A stretch of 64,000 nt of DNA, from NCBI RefSeq assembly GCF_900188205.1, contig NZ_FZOH01000002.1, positions 186,001 to 250,000 of the forward strand, given 5' to 3'. The DNA is from Geodermatophilus saharensis (lineage in GTDB: Bacteria > Actinomycetota > Actinomycetes > Mycobacteriales > Geodermatophilaceae). The first letter of the stretch is position 1, and every line of letters begins with the position of its first letter. Under the pieces are notes generated by a model. It did not search any database. It was not told the DNA's origin and worked only from the letters and a program-made list of their open reading frames with translations. The translations under genes and the position numbers were made by a program. Shown piece after piece: positions 32,882 through 41,904 of this stretch.

Positions 32882-34594
32882 GTGTCACGCACCCCCCGCG
32901 AGAACCCCGCCGGCGGCTCCGCCTCGGTCCGCACCCGCCGGCTGCGGGAGACCGCCCGCGACGTCCTCGGCTTCGAGGAGTTCCGCCCCGGCCAGGAGCG
33001 CGCCATGCAGGCCGTGCTGGCCGGCCGTGACACGCTCGCGGTGCTGCCCTCGGGCGCCGGCAAGAGCGCCGTCTACCAGGTGGCCGGGCAGCTGCTCGAC
33101 GGCCCGGTGGTCATCGTCTCCCCGCTGATCGCCCTGCAGCGCGACCAGGTGGAGCGGCTCGCCGAGCTCGGCGAGGAGGCCGGCCGGGCCGCCCAGCTCA
33201 ACTCCAGCCTCTCGGCCGGCGAGCAGCACGCGGCGCTGCAGGGACTGGGGGAGGGAACGGTCCGCTACCTGTTCCTCGCCCCGGAGCAGCTGGCCAAGCC
33301 CGAGGTCGTGCACGCGGTCCGCGACGCCTCCCCCGCGCTGTTCGTCGTCGACGAGGCGCACTGCGTCTCCGCCTGGGGGCACGACTTCCGCCCCGACTAC
33401 CTCCGGCTGGGCCAGGTCGTCGAGCAGCTGGACCACCCCACGGTGCTCGCACTGACCGCGACCGCCGCCCCGCCGGTGCGCGCCGAGATCGTCGAGCGCC
33501 TGGCGATGCGCGACCCCGAGGTCGTCGTCGCCGGCTTCGACCGTCCCGAGATCCGCCTGGAGGTCGACCACCACGCCGACGCGCACGCCAAGCGCACCGC
33601 CGTGCTCGACCGCGCCGCCGGGGAGGTCGAGGCCGGCCGCGGCCCGGGCATCGTCTACAGCGCCACCCGCAAGGGCACCACCGACCTCGCCGAGGCCCTC
33701 GTGGAGCGCGGCCTGCGCGCCCGGCCCTACCACGCGGGCCTGAAGAAGAGCGAGCGCGAGGACACGCAGCGCGCGTGGATGGAGGACGAGCTCGACGTCG
33801 TCGTGGCCACCACCGCCTTCGGCATGGGCATCGACAAGCCCGGCACCCGGTTCGTCGTGCACGCCGAGCCCGCCGACTCGATCGACAGCTACTACCAGGA
33901 GATCGGCCGCGCGGGCCGCGACGGGCAGGCGGCGCTCGCCGTCCTCGTGTACCGGCAGGAGGACCTCGGGCTGCGGCGGTTCTTCGCCGCGGGCGCCCCC
34001 GGCGAGGAGGAGCTGCAGCAGGTGGCCGGCCTGGTCGCCGCCGCACCGGCGGCCGGCCTCGAGGACGGCGTCGACGTCAGGCAGCTGCGCGAGGAGACCG
34101 GCCGGGGCGCCACGCCGCTGGCCCGCGACCTCAACCTGCTCGAGCAGGTGTCGGCCGTCGTCCTCGACGAGGAGGGCGCGGCCCACCCCGCCGACGGCGC
34201 GCCCTCCCCCGGCCAGGCCGCCGCCGCGGCCCGCGAGCTCGCCGAGCACCACGAGCGGGTCGACCAGAGCCGCGTGGAGATGATGCGCGGCTACGCCGAG
34301 ACCACCGGGTGCCGCCGCCAGTACCTGCTCGGCTACTTCGGCGAGCAGCTCGAGGAGCCGTGCGGCAACTGCGACACCTGCTCGGCGGGCACCTCGCACG
34401 AGCAGCCCTCCGGCGCCGACGCCGACACCCCGTTCGCGCCCGAGACGCCGGTGGAGCACACCGAGTGGGGCCCGGGGGTGGTGATGCGCGTGGAGGACGA
34501 CCGCGTCGTCGTGCTGTTCGAGGAGGTCGGCTACAAGACCCTCGCGCTGCGGGCGGTCGAGGCCCACGACCTGCTGCGGGTCCGGGGCGCCTGA
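32882..34594 (+). CDS. RecQ-like DEAH ATP-dependent DNA helicase
   Basis: 570 residues. Motif 0 FEEFRPGQERAMQAV, Walker A PSGAGKS (57-63), DEAH in FVVDEAHCVSAWGHDFRPDY, motif III LALTATAAPPVR, motifs V/VI TTAFGMGIDKPGTRFVVH and YYQEIGRAGRDG are intact. The zinc-binding part is RRQYLLGYFGEQLEEPCGNC followed by DTC. There is no HRDC domain; instead a small C-terminal domain (VEHTEWGPGVVMRVEDDRVV) resembles the basal fold seen in actinobacterial RecQ relatives. It unwinds DNA 3'-5' in recombination and repair. The start is weakly marked. Confidence 0.9.
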   Translation: MSRTPRENPAGGSASVRTRRLRETARDVLGFEEFRPGQERAMQAVLAGRDTLAVLPSGAGKSAVYQVAGQLLDGPVVIVSPLIALQRDQVERLAELGEEAGRAAQLNSSLSAGEQHAALQGLGEGTVRYLFLAPEQLAKPEVVHAVRDASPALFVVDEAHCVSAWGHDFRPDYLRLGQVVEQLDHPTVLALTATAAPPVRAEIVERLAMRDPEVVVAGFDRPEIRLEVDHHADAHAKRTAVLDRAAGEVEAGRGPGIVYSATRKGTTDLAEALVERGLRARPYHAGLKKSEREDTQRAWMEDELDVVVATTAFGMGIDKPGTRFVVHAEPADSIDSYYQEIGRAGRDGQAALAVLVYRQEDLGLRRFFAAGAPGEEELQQVAGLVAAAPAAGLEDGVDVRQLREETGRGATPLARDLNLLEQVSAVVLDEEGAAHPADGAPSPGQAAAAARELAEHHERVDQSRVEMMRGYAETTGCRRQYLLGYFGEQLEEPCGNCDTCSAGTSHEQPSGADADTPFAPETPVEHTEWGPGVVMRVEDDRVVVLFEEVGYKTLALRAVEAHDLLRVRGA

Positions 34595-34687
34595 CCGGCA
34601 GGGCGCAGCGCCGGACGACCTGCCCGCGACCCGGGCACCGGGGCATGCTGTGCGTCACAGCACCGCCCCGACCGGAAGAGGTGGCTC

Positions 34688-34888
34688 ATGGCCTCGACAC
34701 CACGGTCGCCGCTCGGCGACGAGGTCCTCGACCAGCTGCTCGCCCACGCCCGCCTGGAGCTCCCGGAGGACCGGCGGGCCGTGGCCGGTCCGGCCGTGAC
34801 GATGGTCCTGGGGCTCTACGACAGCCTCGACGACGTCGCGGTCGGCGAGACCCCGCCCGCCTCGGCGTTCGACGCGCGGTGGCGGTGA
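34688..34888 (+). CDS. AtzG-like small amidase partner
   Basis: 66 residues from an ATG with AGAGGTGG before it. One long helical region (LGDEVLDQLLAHARLELPED, then VTMVLGLYDSLDDV) is followed by a short extended tail ending SAFDARWR. This is the pattern of AtzG/DUF4089 proteins, small GatC-like subunits that wrap around AtzE-type amidases and are encoded just before them. The amidase starts 5 bases after this stop. Assigned from size, pattern and context. Confidence 0.65.
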   Translation: MASTPRSPLGDEVLDQLLAHARLELPEDRRAVAGPAVTMVLGLYDSLDDVAVGETPPASAFDARWR

Positions 34889-34892
34889 GGGA

Positions 34893-36284
34893 GTGCAGCC
34901 CCACGAGCTGAGCGTCGCCGAGGCCGCCCGGCAGATCGAGCAGCGGACGCTGTCCCCGGTCGAGCTCGTGCAGTCCGCGCTCGACCGCATCGAGCAGGTC
35001 GAGGACCGGCTCAACGCCTTCGTCGTCGTGACCGCCGAGCAGGCGCTGGAGGCGGCCCGCCGGGCGGAGGAGGAGATCGCCGGCGGCGGGTACCGCGGGC
35101 CGCTGCACGGCATCCCCGTGGGGATCAAGGACCTCTACGACGCCGTGGGCCTGCCGACGACGTCGAGCTCCGCGGTCCGCTCCGACCACCACCCGACGGA
35201 GGACTCCGCCTGCGTGGCCCGGCTCCGTGACGCCGGCGCCGTCGTGGTGGGCAAGACGCACACCCACGAGTTCGCCTACGGCGTGCTCACCCCGACGACG
35301 CGCAACCCCTGGGACACCGGGTGCGTGCCGGGTGGCTCCAGCGGCGGGTCCGGGGCCGCGGTGGCCGCCGGGGAGTGCCTGCTGGGGATGGGCACCGACA
35401 CGGGCGGCTCGATCCGCATCCCGGCGTCGGTGTGCGGCACCGTCGGCCTCAAACCCACCTTCGGCCGGGTCTCCCGCGCGGGCATCACGTCGCTGTGCTG
35501 GTCGATGGACCACGCCGGGCCGCTCACGCGGACCGTGCGCGACGCCGCCCTGGCCCTGCAGGCCGTCGCCGGCTTCGACGCCCGCGACCCCGGATCGGTC
35601 CAGGAGCCGGTGCCCGACTACGCCCGCGACCTCGACGCCGGGGTCCGCGGCCTGACGCTCGGCGTGCCGACCAACTACTTCTTCGACGACGTCGACCCCG
35701 AGGTGGAGGCGGCCGTCCGGGAGGCGATCGCCGTCCTGGAGGCCCAGGGGGCGCGGCTGCGGGAGGTGGAGATCCCGTACGCCGGCCAGATGATGGCCGT
35801 CGAGTTCGGGATCGTCATCCCCGAGGCCAGCGCCTACCACCAGGAGATGCTGCGGGAGTCCGGGGAGCGCTACACCGCCGACGTGCGGGTGCTCCTCGAG
35901 GCCGGGGAGACGGTGCTCGCCACGCAGTACATCAAGGCCCTGCGCGTCCGCACGCTGGTGCAGCAGGCGTTCCGCCACGCCTTCGAGGGCCTCGACGCGC
36001 TGGTCTGCCCCACCCTGCCCACCGCCGCCGCGGAGGTGGGCCAGGAGGCGTTCACCTTCCCCGGCGGCGCCCGGAAGTCGGTGATCGACGCCTGGGTCGG
36101 CCACTCGGCCCCGGGCAACGTGACCGGCCTGCCGGCGCTGTCGGTGCCCTGCGGCTTCACCTCGGCCGGGCTCCCCGTGGGGCTGCAGGTCATCGGCCGG
36201 CCCTTCGACGAGGCGGGCGTGCTCCGCATCGGACAGGCCTACGAGTCGGCGACGGACTGGACGAGCCGGCGCCCGCCCCTGTAG
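34893..36284 (+). CDS. Amidase signature family hydrolase
   Basis: 463 residues. The Ser-cisSer-Lys triad is present: K79 (PVGIKDLY), S149 in PGGSSGGSGAA and S173 in GTDTGGSIRIP. Other family blocks: ACVARLRDAGAVVVGKTHTH and TGLPALSVPCGFTSAGLPVG. It hydrolyses an amide bond. With the AtzG-like gene immediately upstream it may belong to the AtzE group that cuts urea-type or carboxybiuret compounds, though other amides are possible. The GTG at 34893 uses GAGGGA, which overlaps the previous stop. Confidence 0.9.
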   Translation: MQPHELSVAEAARQIEQRTLSPVELVQSALDRIEQVEDRLNAFVVVTAEQALEAARRAEEEIAGGGYRGPLHGIPVGIKDLYDAVGLPTTSSSAVRSDHHPTEDSACVARLRDAGAVVVGKTHTHEFAYGVLTPTTRNPWDTGCVPGGSSGGSGAAVAAGECLLGMGTDTGGSIRIPASVCGTVGLKPTFGRVSRAGITSLCWSMDHAGPLTRTVRDAALALQAVAGFDARDPGSVQEPVPDYARDLDAGVRGLTLGVPTNYFFDDVDPEVEAAVREAIAVLEAQGARLREVEIPYAGQMMAVEFGIVIPEASAYHQEMLRESGERYTADVRVLLEAGETVLATQYIKALRVRTLVQQAFRHAFEGLDALVCPTLPTAAAEVGQEAFTFPGGARKSVIDAWVGHSAPGNVTGLPALSVPCGFTSAGLPVGLQVIGRPFDEAGVLRIGQAYESATDWTSRRPPL

Positions 36285-36375
36285 CCGCGGGGCCCCGCAC
36301 AGCGGCTGCACGGCACCACCGCTTCGGGTGCTCGCCCTGCGGGGCGGCCGCACCGCGGCGATGATCACCCGAGGA

Positions 36376-36394
36376 CCCGGGCGCGGCGCCCGGG
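36376..36394 (+). promoter_or_regulatory. Hairpin immediately before the carbamoyltransferase ribosome site
   Basis: CCCGGGCGC and GCGCCCGGG flank a single G, a 9-base perfect stem that ends just before the ribosome binding sequence GGGAGGAG (36396-36403) and the GTG at 36411. It could influence translation or be the end of an upstream transcript. Confidence 0.45.
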
Positions 36395-36410
36395 CGGGAG
36401 GAGTGCGCAC

Positions 36411-38057
36411 GTGAAGGTCCTCGGCATCAACGCCATCTACCACGACCCCGCCGCGGCGCTCGTCGTCGACGGGCGGGTCGTGGCCGCGGCCGAGGAGGAG
36501 CGCTTCAGCCGGCGCAAGCACGGCAAGCGCCCCCTGCCCTGGAGCGCCTGGGAGCTGCCCGAGCTGTCGGCCGCGTGGTGCCTGCGGGAGGTCGGCATCC
36601 GCCCGGAGGAGCTCGACGCGGTGGCCTACTCCTTCGACCCGGCACTCATGGGCACCCCCGAGGACTCCGGGCTCTTCGACGACGGCGACACCATGCGCAA
36701 GCGGTACGCCGAGATGGCGCCGGACTTCCTCGCCCACGCCCTGCCCGGCCTGGACCCCGCCAAGGTCCGCTTCGTCAAGCACCACGTCGCGCACGCCGCC
36801 TCGGCGGGCAAGGCCGCCCCGCAGCGGGACAACGCGGTGCTCGTGCTCGACGGCCGCGGCGAGGCGCACAGCCACCTCGCCGGCCGCTACGTCGACGGGC
36901 AGCTGGAGGTCCTCGCCGGGCAGGCGCTGCCGCACTCCCTCGGGCTGCTGTACGAGGAGCTCACCGACCACCTGGGCTTCCTGCGCAGCTCCGACGAGTT
37001 CAAGGTCATGGCGATGGCCTCCTACGGCAAGCCGCGCTTCCTCGGCGAGCTGTCCGAGCTCATCCGGCCCACCGGCGACGGCGGCTTCGTCACCGAGCGG
37101 ATCGACTTCACCGAGTTCGCGCCCCGCCTGGGCAAGGGCGACGACTGGACCGAGGCGCACGCCGACCTCGCCGCCAGCGTGCAGACCCGGCTGGAGGAGG
37201 TGCTGGTCGACCTCGCCCGCTGGGTGTACGAGCAGACCGGCGAGAAGACGCTGACCATGGCCGGCGGTGTCGCGCTCAACTGCGTGGCCAACACCCGCAT
37301 CCTGGCCGAGACCCCCTTCGAGGAGGTCTGGGTGCAGCCGGCCGCCGGCGACGCCGGGACCGCGCTCGGCAGCGCCCTGCACGTCGCGCACGAGCTCGGC
37401 GAGCGCACCGAGCCGATGCCGGGGGCGGCGCTGGGCCGCGGCTGGGGCGACGACGAGATCGAGCGGTGGCTGCAGACCGCGGCCATCGACTACGAGCGGC
37501 CCGACGACGTCGCCGAGGCCGTCGCGGAGGTCCTCGCCGACAACGGCATCGTCGCCTGGTTCCAGGGCCGCAGCGAGTACGGCCCGCGCGCGCTCGGCCA
37601 CCGGTCGCTGCTGGCGCACCCGGGCTTCGAGGCCAACCTCGAGCGGATGAACGACGTCAAGGGCCGCGAGCAGTTCCGCCCGGTCGCGCCGATGGTGCTG
37701 CTGGAGCGGGCGCCGGAGATCTTCGGCCGCGGGCCGATCCCCTCGCCCTACATGCTCTTCGTGCACGACGTCGCCGAGGAGTGGCGCGACCGCATCCCCA
37801 CGGTCACCCACGTCGACGGCACCGCGCGCATCCAGACCATCGACCCGCGGACCGAGCCGCTGGTGCACCGGATGATCGCGGCGTTCGAGCGGCGCACCGG
37901 GCTGCCGGTCGTGGTCAACACCAGCCTCAACACCGCCGGGCGGCCGATGGTCGACGACCCGCGCGACGCCCTCGAGTGCTTCGGCTCTGCGCCGGTCGAC
38001 CTGCTCGCCATCGGCCCCTTCGTCGTCCGCCGGCCGCGCCCCACGCCGCGCCCCTGA
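36411..38057 (+). CDS. Carbamoyltransferase, NodU/CmcH family
   Basis: 548 residues. The N-terminal ASKHA (Kae1-like) domain begins VKVLGINAIYHDPAAALVVD and has the metal histidines in KHHVAHAASA; LVLDGRGEAHSHLAG and FKVMAMASYGKP follow. The C-terminal domain has LTMAGGVALNCVANTRI, EYGPRALGHRSLLAHP and LPVVVNTSLNTAGRPMVDD. The family transfers a carbamoyl group from carbamoyl phosphate to a hydroxyl, usually on a sugar or antibiotic. No biosynthetic cluster surrounds it, so the acceptor is unknown. GTG start with GGGAGGAG. Confidence 0.9.
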   Translation: MKVLGINAIYHDPAAALVVDGRVVAAAEEERFSRRKHGKRPLPWSAWELPELSAAWCLREVGIRPEELDAVAYSFDPALMGTPEDSGLFDDGDTMRKRYAEMAPDFLAHALPGLDPAKVRFVKHHVAHAASAGKAAPQRDNAVLVLDGRGEAHSHLAGRYVDGQLEVLAGQALPHSLGLLYEELTDHLGFLRSSDEFKVMAMASYGKPRFLGELSELIRPTGDGGFVTERIDFTEFAPRLGKGDDWTEAHADLAASVQTRLEEVLVDLARWVYEQTGEKTLTMAGGVALNCVANTRILAETPFEEVWVQPAAGDAGTALGSALHVAHELGERTEPMPGAALGRGWGDDEIERWLQTAAIDYERPDDVAEAVAEVLADNGIVAWFQGRSEYGPRALGHRSLLAHPGFEANLERMNDVKGREQFRPVAPMVLLERAPEIFGRGPIPSPYMLFVHDVAEEWRDRIPTVTHVDGTARIQTIDPRTEPLVHRMIAAFERRTGLPVVVNTSLNTAGRPMVDDPRDALECFGSAPVDLLAIGPFVVRRPRPTPRP

Positions 38058-38269
38058 GCGGTCCACCTCTCCCCCGTCCGGGCGAGAGGCGAACCGGGAC
38101 GGCCCCCTCCTGCGAAGTCCGGGAGCACGCCGGACCACGACGGTGACGATCCGGTAACGACGGTCCCCTGATGGGGGGAGCGTCGTTGCCGGGTCGCCGC
38201 CGCCGGGTACCGGAACCCCCAGCACCCGCCACGACGGCGGCGCACGACACACGCGGAGGAACGAGCACC

Positions 38270-38707
38270 ATGGCATCTGCAGGGAACACCGGCGCGCGGC
38301 AGGGCATGACCTGGCCCCAGGCGCTCGCGCTCGCCTTCGGGGTGGTCTACCTCCTGGTCGGCATCGTCGGCTTCTTCGTCACCGGCTTCGACGCCTTCGC
38401 CGACAACAGCCAGGACGAGATGCTCCTGATCTTCATGATCAACCCGTTGCACAACATCGTGCACATCGTGATCGGCCTGGCCGGGATCGCCCTGTCGCGC
38501 ACGCTGGCCGGCGCGCGCACCTACGGCTGGCTGCTCGCCGTCGGCTACGGCGCGGCGTTCGTCTACGGCCTGATCGCGATCGGCCAGGACTGGGACTTCC
38601 TCAACATCAACGCCGCCGACAACGTGCTGCACATCGCCACCGCCGTCGTCGGCCTGGTGATGGCGCTGGGACCGGTGAACACCGCAGCGCGCCCCTCGCG
38701 CGTGTGA
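38270..38707 (+). CDS. DUF4383 four-helix membrane protein
   Basis: 145 residues with four membrane segments (about 15-37, 60-80, 88-108, 115-135). Conserved blocks [36 protein letters not shown] and [17 protein letters not shown] identify DUF4383, a common actinobacterial membrane family without known function. GGAGGAACGAGCACC precedes the ATG, a strong ribosome site. Two hairpins follow the stop. Confidence 0.88.
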   Translation: MASAGNTGARQGMTWPQALALAFGVVYLLVGIVGFFVTGFDAFADNSQDEMLLIFMINPLHNIVHIVIGLAGIALSRTLAGARTYGWLLAVGYGAAFVYGLIAIGQDWDFLNINAADNVLHIATAVVGLVMALGPVNTAARPSRV

Positions 38708-38720
38708 CCGGCACGTTCCC

Positions 38721-38781
38721 GTCCGGCACCGTGCCGGACGACCAGGAGCCGGGCCCCGCCACCGCGGCGGGGCCCGGCTCC
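38721..38781 (+). terminator. Tandem hairpins after the DUF4383 gene
   Basis: GTCCGGCAC-C-GTGCCGGAC (38721-38739) is followed by a perfect 16-base stem, 38745-38760 with 38766-38781, loop of five. They lie 14 and 38 bases beyond the stop and 63 bases before the next start. Confidence 0.78.
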
Positions 38782-38843
38782 CGTCGTCCCGGACCTCGCC
38801 CCCCGGTGCGACGCCGGTCACCCAGCGGTCTACCTTCCGAGAC

Positions 38844-40055
38844 ATGGACTTCGCCCTCTCCGCCCGAGCCGAGGACGTCTGCGGCCGGATGTGGGACTTC
38901 ATGCGTGAGCAGGTCTTCCCCGCCGAGACCGTCTACGAGGAGTGGCGGGCCGCCCGCGGCCACGACGACCACGCCCACCCGCCGGTCCTCGAGGACCTCA
39001 AGAAGGAGGCCCGCGCCCGGGGCCTGTGGAACCTCTTCCACCACGAGCTCGGGGGGCTGACCAACCTCGAGTACGCCTCGGTCGCCGAGATCATGGGCTG
39101 GTCCCCGGTGATCGCGCCCGAGGTGACCAACTGCGGCGCCCCGGACACCGGCAACATGGAGACGCTGATGCTGTTCGGGACGCCCGAGCAGAAGCAGCGC
39201 TGGCTCGAGCCGCTGCTCGAGGGCGAGATCCGGTCGGCCTTCGCCATGACCGAGCCCGACGTCGCCTCCTCCGACGCCCGCAACATCCAAACCTCGATCG
39301 TGCGCGACGGCGACGAGTACGTGATCAACGGCCGCAAGTGGTGGACCAGCGGTGCCGCCGACGAGCGCTGCCAGATCTTCATCGTCATGGGCAAGACCGA
39401 CCCCGAGGGCGCTCCGCACCGCCAGCAGTCGATGATCCTCGTGCCGCGGGACACCCCCGGCCTGGAGATCCTGCGCCATCTGCCGGTGTTCGGGTACCAG
39501 GACCAGCACGGCCACTCCGAGCTGCGGCTGACCGACGTCCGCGTGCCGGCGTCGAACCTGCTGGCCGGCGAGGGCGACGGGTTCATGATCGCCCAGGCCC
39601 GGCTCGGTCCCGGCCGCATCCACCACTGCATGCGCGCACTCGGCATGGCCGAGCGGGCGCTGGCGCTCATGGTCGACCGCGCGCAGAAGCGGGTCGCCTT
39701 CGGCCGCCCCCTGGCCGAGCAGGGCACCGTCCGGGAGACCATCGCCCGCTCGCGGATGGAGATCGACCAGGCCCGGCTGCTGGTGCTGCGCACCGCCGAC
39801 CTGATCGACAAGTACGGGGCGAAGGGTGCCCGCACCGAGATCGCCGCCATCAAGGTGATCGCGCCCAACGTCGCCTGCGACGTCATCGACCGGTCCATCC
39901 AGGTCCACGGTGGCGCCGGCGTCAGCGGTGACACCCCGCTGGCCCGCTTCTACGCCGCGGCCCGCACGCTGCGCATCGCCGACGGGCCCGACGCGGTGCA
40001 CCTGCGGTCGGTGGCCAAGGAGGAGCTCGCCCGCGAGCGCCCCTACGTGGGCTGA
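38844..40055 (+). CDS. Acyl-CoA dehydrogenase
   Basis: 403 residues, complete. Flavin and substrate motifs are [28 protein letters not shown] and the later [36 protein letters not shown] and [14 protein letters not shown] are near the end, as in the ACAD10/11-like branch of long or branched acyl-CoA dehydrogenases. FAD-dependent alpha,beta-desaturation of an acyl-CoA. No electron-transfer flavoprotein or other beta-oxidation gene is adjacent. Confidence 0.92.
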   Translation: MDFALSARAEDVCGRMWDFMREQVFPAETVYEEWRAARGHDDHAHPPVLEDLKKEARARGLWNLFHHELGGLTNLEYASVAEIMGWSPVIAPEVTNCGAPDTGNMETLMLFGTPEQKQRWLEPLLEGEIRSAFAMTEPDVASSDARNIQTSIVRDGDEYVINGRKWWTSGAADERCQIFIVMGKTDPEGAPHRQQSMILVPRDTPGLEILRHLPVFGYQDQHGHSELRLTDVRVPASNLLAGEGDGFMIAQARLGPGRIHHCMRALGMAERALALMVDRAQKRVAFGRPLAEQGTVRETIARSRMEIDQARLLVLRTADLIDKYGAKGARTEIAAIKVIAPNVACDVIDRSIQVHGGAGVSGDTPLARFYAAARTLRIADGPDAVHLRSVAKEELARERPYVG

Positions 40056-40062
40056 CGAACGA

Positions 40063-40098
40063 CGACGGGGCCGGCACCGCGTGGTGCCGGCCCCGTCG
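40063..40098. terminator. Hairpin between convergent genes
   Basis: A perfect 16-base stem (CGACGGGGCCGGCACC and complement) with a four-base loop GCGT, 8 bases after the acyl-CoA dehydrogenase stop and 12 before the convergent gene's stop. Confidence 0.85.
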
Positions 40099-40109
40099 CG
40101 TGCCCGGGG

Positions 40110-40310
40110 TCAGGGCGTCAGGCTCGAGCCGAACCCCCCGCCGGCGAGCTTGGCCATCAGCTGCGTGCGATCGAGTCCCACGCCGGCCAGCGCGTCGCCG
40201 TCCCGGTCGGTGTCGATGTCGTCGGGTAGCTGCGCCTCGACCTTGTCGGCCGTGTCGTTGTCGCCCTCGGTGCGCAGCACCCGCACCAGCTCCTGCTTGT
40301 CCAGCTTCAC
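40110..40310 (-). CDS. Small hypothetical protein, paralogue of the 484-711 product
   Basis: 66 residues from a GTG with GGAGG 7 bases before. Polar helical body VKLDKQELVRVLRTEGDNDT, acidic PDDIDTDRDGDALAGVG, then LDRTQLMAKLAGGGFGSS. The layout matches the protein at 484-711 block by block (xxLDKxxLxxxLxxxGDxxxA; LpxxIDTxxxxxxLxxxGLDxxxLxxxLxGG). A longer ATG start would add 18 basic residues and bury the ribosome site. Function unknown. Confidence 0.75.
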   Translation of the reverse strand: MKLDKQELVRVLRTEGDNDTADKVEAQLPDDIDTDRDGDALAGVGLDRTQLMAKLAGGGFGSSLTP

Positions 40311-40403
40311 GCGCTTCCTCCGTTCTGGGGACCGCCGATCCTCCCGGAGTGTGGTGCGCCTCACCCCGCGGCGGCAACCGGACGGCGGTGACGGACACGG
40401 CGC

Positions 40404-40619
40404 TCAGCGGGGCCGGGACCGCCCGAACAGGAACGCGCTCACGGCGAGCAGGAGGACGCCCACGGACAGCTGCGCGGCCCCGACGCCGCCGCGCTGCCCG
40501 ACGAACCACGTCGACGCGGACACGAGCAGCACGACGCCGACGCCGAGGACGAGCAGCGCCACCAGCCGCCGGCGCCGCGACCGCCCGTCGTCGTCCCGTG
40601 GTGCCGGGGTGCCTGCCAT
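40404..40619 (-). CDS. Small two-helix membrane protein
   Basis: 71 residues. A charged start (PAPRDDDGRSRRRR) is followed by two hydrophobic segments, LVALLVLGVGVVLLVSA and LSVGVLLLAVSAFLFG, joined by a glycine-rich loop, and a basic end RSRPR. GGAGGCGA precedes the ATG at 40619. No family recognised. Divergent from the ArsR-type regulator. Confidence 0.7.
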   Translation of the reverse strand: MAGTPAPRDDDGRSRRRRLVALLVLGVGVVLLVSASTWFVGQRGGVGAAQLSVGVLLLAVSAFLFGRSRPR

Positions 40620-40736
40620 CTCGCCTCCGCTCCCGGCCCGGCGCTCCGCCGCGGCCTGTCCGTCGAGCCAACCAGACGTCCGCGGCCGGCGCGCCGGGGC
40701 TCGACAGGCAAGCAGGAACTTGCGTATCGTCCCGGC

Positions 40737-41033
40737 GTGGGCGACGTGTTCCGAGCCCTCGCCGACCCGACCCGGCGCGCACTGCTCGACGAGCTGCAGG
40801 AGCGGGACGGCCAGACGTTGTTCGAGCTGTGCACCCGGCTGATCCAGCGGCACGGGGTGGGCTCGTCACGCCAGGCCGTCTCCCAGCACCTGGAGGTCCT
40901 CGAGCAGGCGGGCCTGGTGCGGACCCGGCGGGAGGGTCGCTACAAGTTCCACCACCTGGACACCTCGCCCCTGCGCGCCATCGTCGAGCGGTGGCGGCTC
41001 GACACGGAGGAGGGCCCGTGCGGATCACCCTGA
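40737..41033 (+). CDS. ArsR-type transcriptional regulator
   Basis: 98 residues. Winged helix pattern FRALADPTRRALLDELQERD, then SSRQAVSQHLEVLEQAGLVR and the wing TRREGRYKFHHL. No cysteine pair typical of metal sensors is visible, so the signal is unknown. The following glyoxalase-fold gene overlaps its end by 16 bases and is probably its regulatory target. Confidence 0.88.
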   Translation: MGDVFRALADPTRRALLDELQERDGQTLFELCTRLIQRHGVGSSRQAVSQHLEVLEQAGLVRTRREGRYKFHHLDTSPLRAIVERWRLDTEEGPCGSP

Positions 41034-41410
41034 CCAGCGTGCTGGTCGACGACCAGGACAAGGCGCTGCGCTTCTACACCGAGGTGCTCGGCTTCGTGAA
41101 GCGGACGGAGGTGCCGCTGGGGGAGCACCGCTGGCTGACCGTCGTCTCGCCCGAGGCGCCCGACGGCGTGGAGCTGGTGCTCGAGCCCGACGGCCACCCG
41201 GCGGCGCGGCCGTTCAAGGAGGCGCTGGTGGCCGACGGCATCCCCTACACGTCCTTCACGGTCGCCGACGTGCACGCCGAGACCGCGCGGCTCAAGGCCC
41301 TCGGCGTGCGGTTCACCCAGGAGCCCCTGGAGATGGGGCCGGTGATCACCGCCGTCTTCGACGACACCTGCGGCAACCTGCTTCAGATCGCGAGCGCCCC
41401 GGCCGCCTGA
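41018..41410 (+). CDS. VOC superfamily protein (glyoxalase/bleomycin resistance type)
   Basis: 130 residues, two beta-alpha-beta-beta-beta units: LTSVLVDDQDKALRFYTEVL and YTSFTVADVHAETARLKALG. GVELVLEPDG and GNLLQIASAP end the units. Single-domain VOC proteins of this kind, encoded after an ArsR regulator, are common in actinobacteria and may act in detoxification. The GTG at 41018 gives 16 bases of overlap with the regulator. Confidence 0.87.
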   Translation: MRITLTSVLVDDQDKALRFYTEVLGFVKRTEVPLGEHRWLTVVSPEAPDGVELVLEPDGHPAARPFKEALVADGIPYTSFTVADVHAETARLKALGVRFTQEPLEMGPVITAVFDDTCGNLLQIASAPAA

Positions 41411-41445
41411 GCCGGCGCCGGCCGGACATGCCCTAGGGTCCTCCC

Positions 41446-41895
41446 GTGCCGGAGCCGGGGGACCGCGTGCTCCCGTGGGCGCTGCTGCTGCGGGTCCACG
41501 CCGCCGTCCTGCCCCGGCTGGAGCGGGCGCTGGCGGCCCACCAGCTGCCGCTGGCCTGGTACGACGTGCTGCTCGAGCTCAACGCGGCCCCCGGCCGGCG
41601 GCTGCGGATGAGCGAGCTGGGCAGCCGGGTGGTGCTCAGCCGGGAGCGGGTCAGCCGGGTCGTCGACGAGCTGCAGCGGGCCGGCCTGGTCCGCCGGGAG
41701 CCCAACCCCGAGGACCGCCGCTCGCTGTTCGCCGTCCTCACCGACGAGGGCCGGGAACGGCTGCGCGCCGCCGCCCCGGCCTACCTCGCCGGCATCGAGG
41801 AGCACTTCACCCGCCACCTCGACGACGAGGAGGTCGCCGCCCTGGCCCGGGCCCTGGGCCGGGTGCTCGCGGCCGAGGAACCGCCGCGCACCTGA
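41446..41895 (+). CDS. MarR family transcriptional regulator
   Basis: 149 residues. The winged helix shows WYDVLLELNAAPGRRLRMSE, LGSRVVLSRERVSRVVDELQ, GLVRREPNPEDRRSLFAVLT and DEGRERLRAAAPAYLAGIEE. It is convergent with the azoreductase gene, 9 bases between stops. The azoreductase promoter region contains palindromes that a regulator of this kind could bind, but the link is not shown. Confidence 0.88.
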   Translation: MPEPGDRVLPWALLLRVHAAVLPRLERALAAHQLPLAWYDVLLELNAAPGRRLRMSELGSRVVLSRERVSRVVDELQRAGLVRREPNPEDRRSLFAVLTDEGRERLRAAAPAYLAGIEEHFTRHLDDEEVAALARALGRVLAAEEPPRT

Positions 41896-41904
41896 CCCGT
41901 GGGC

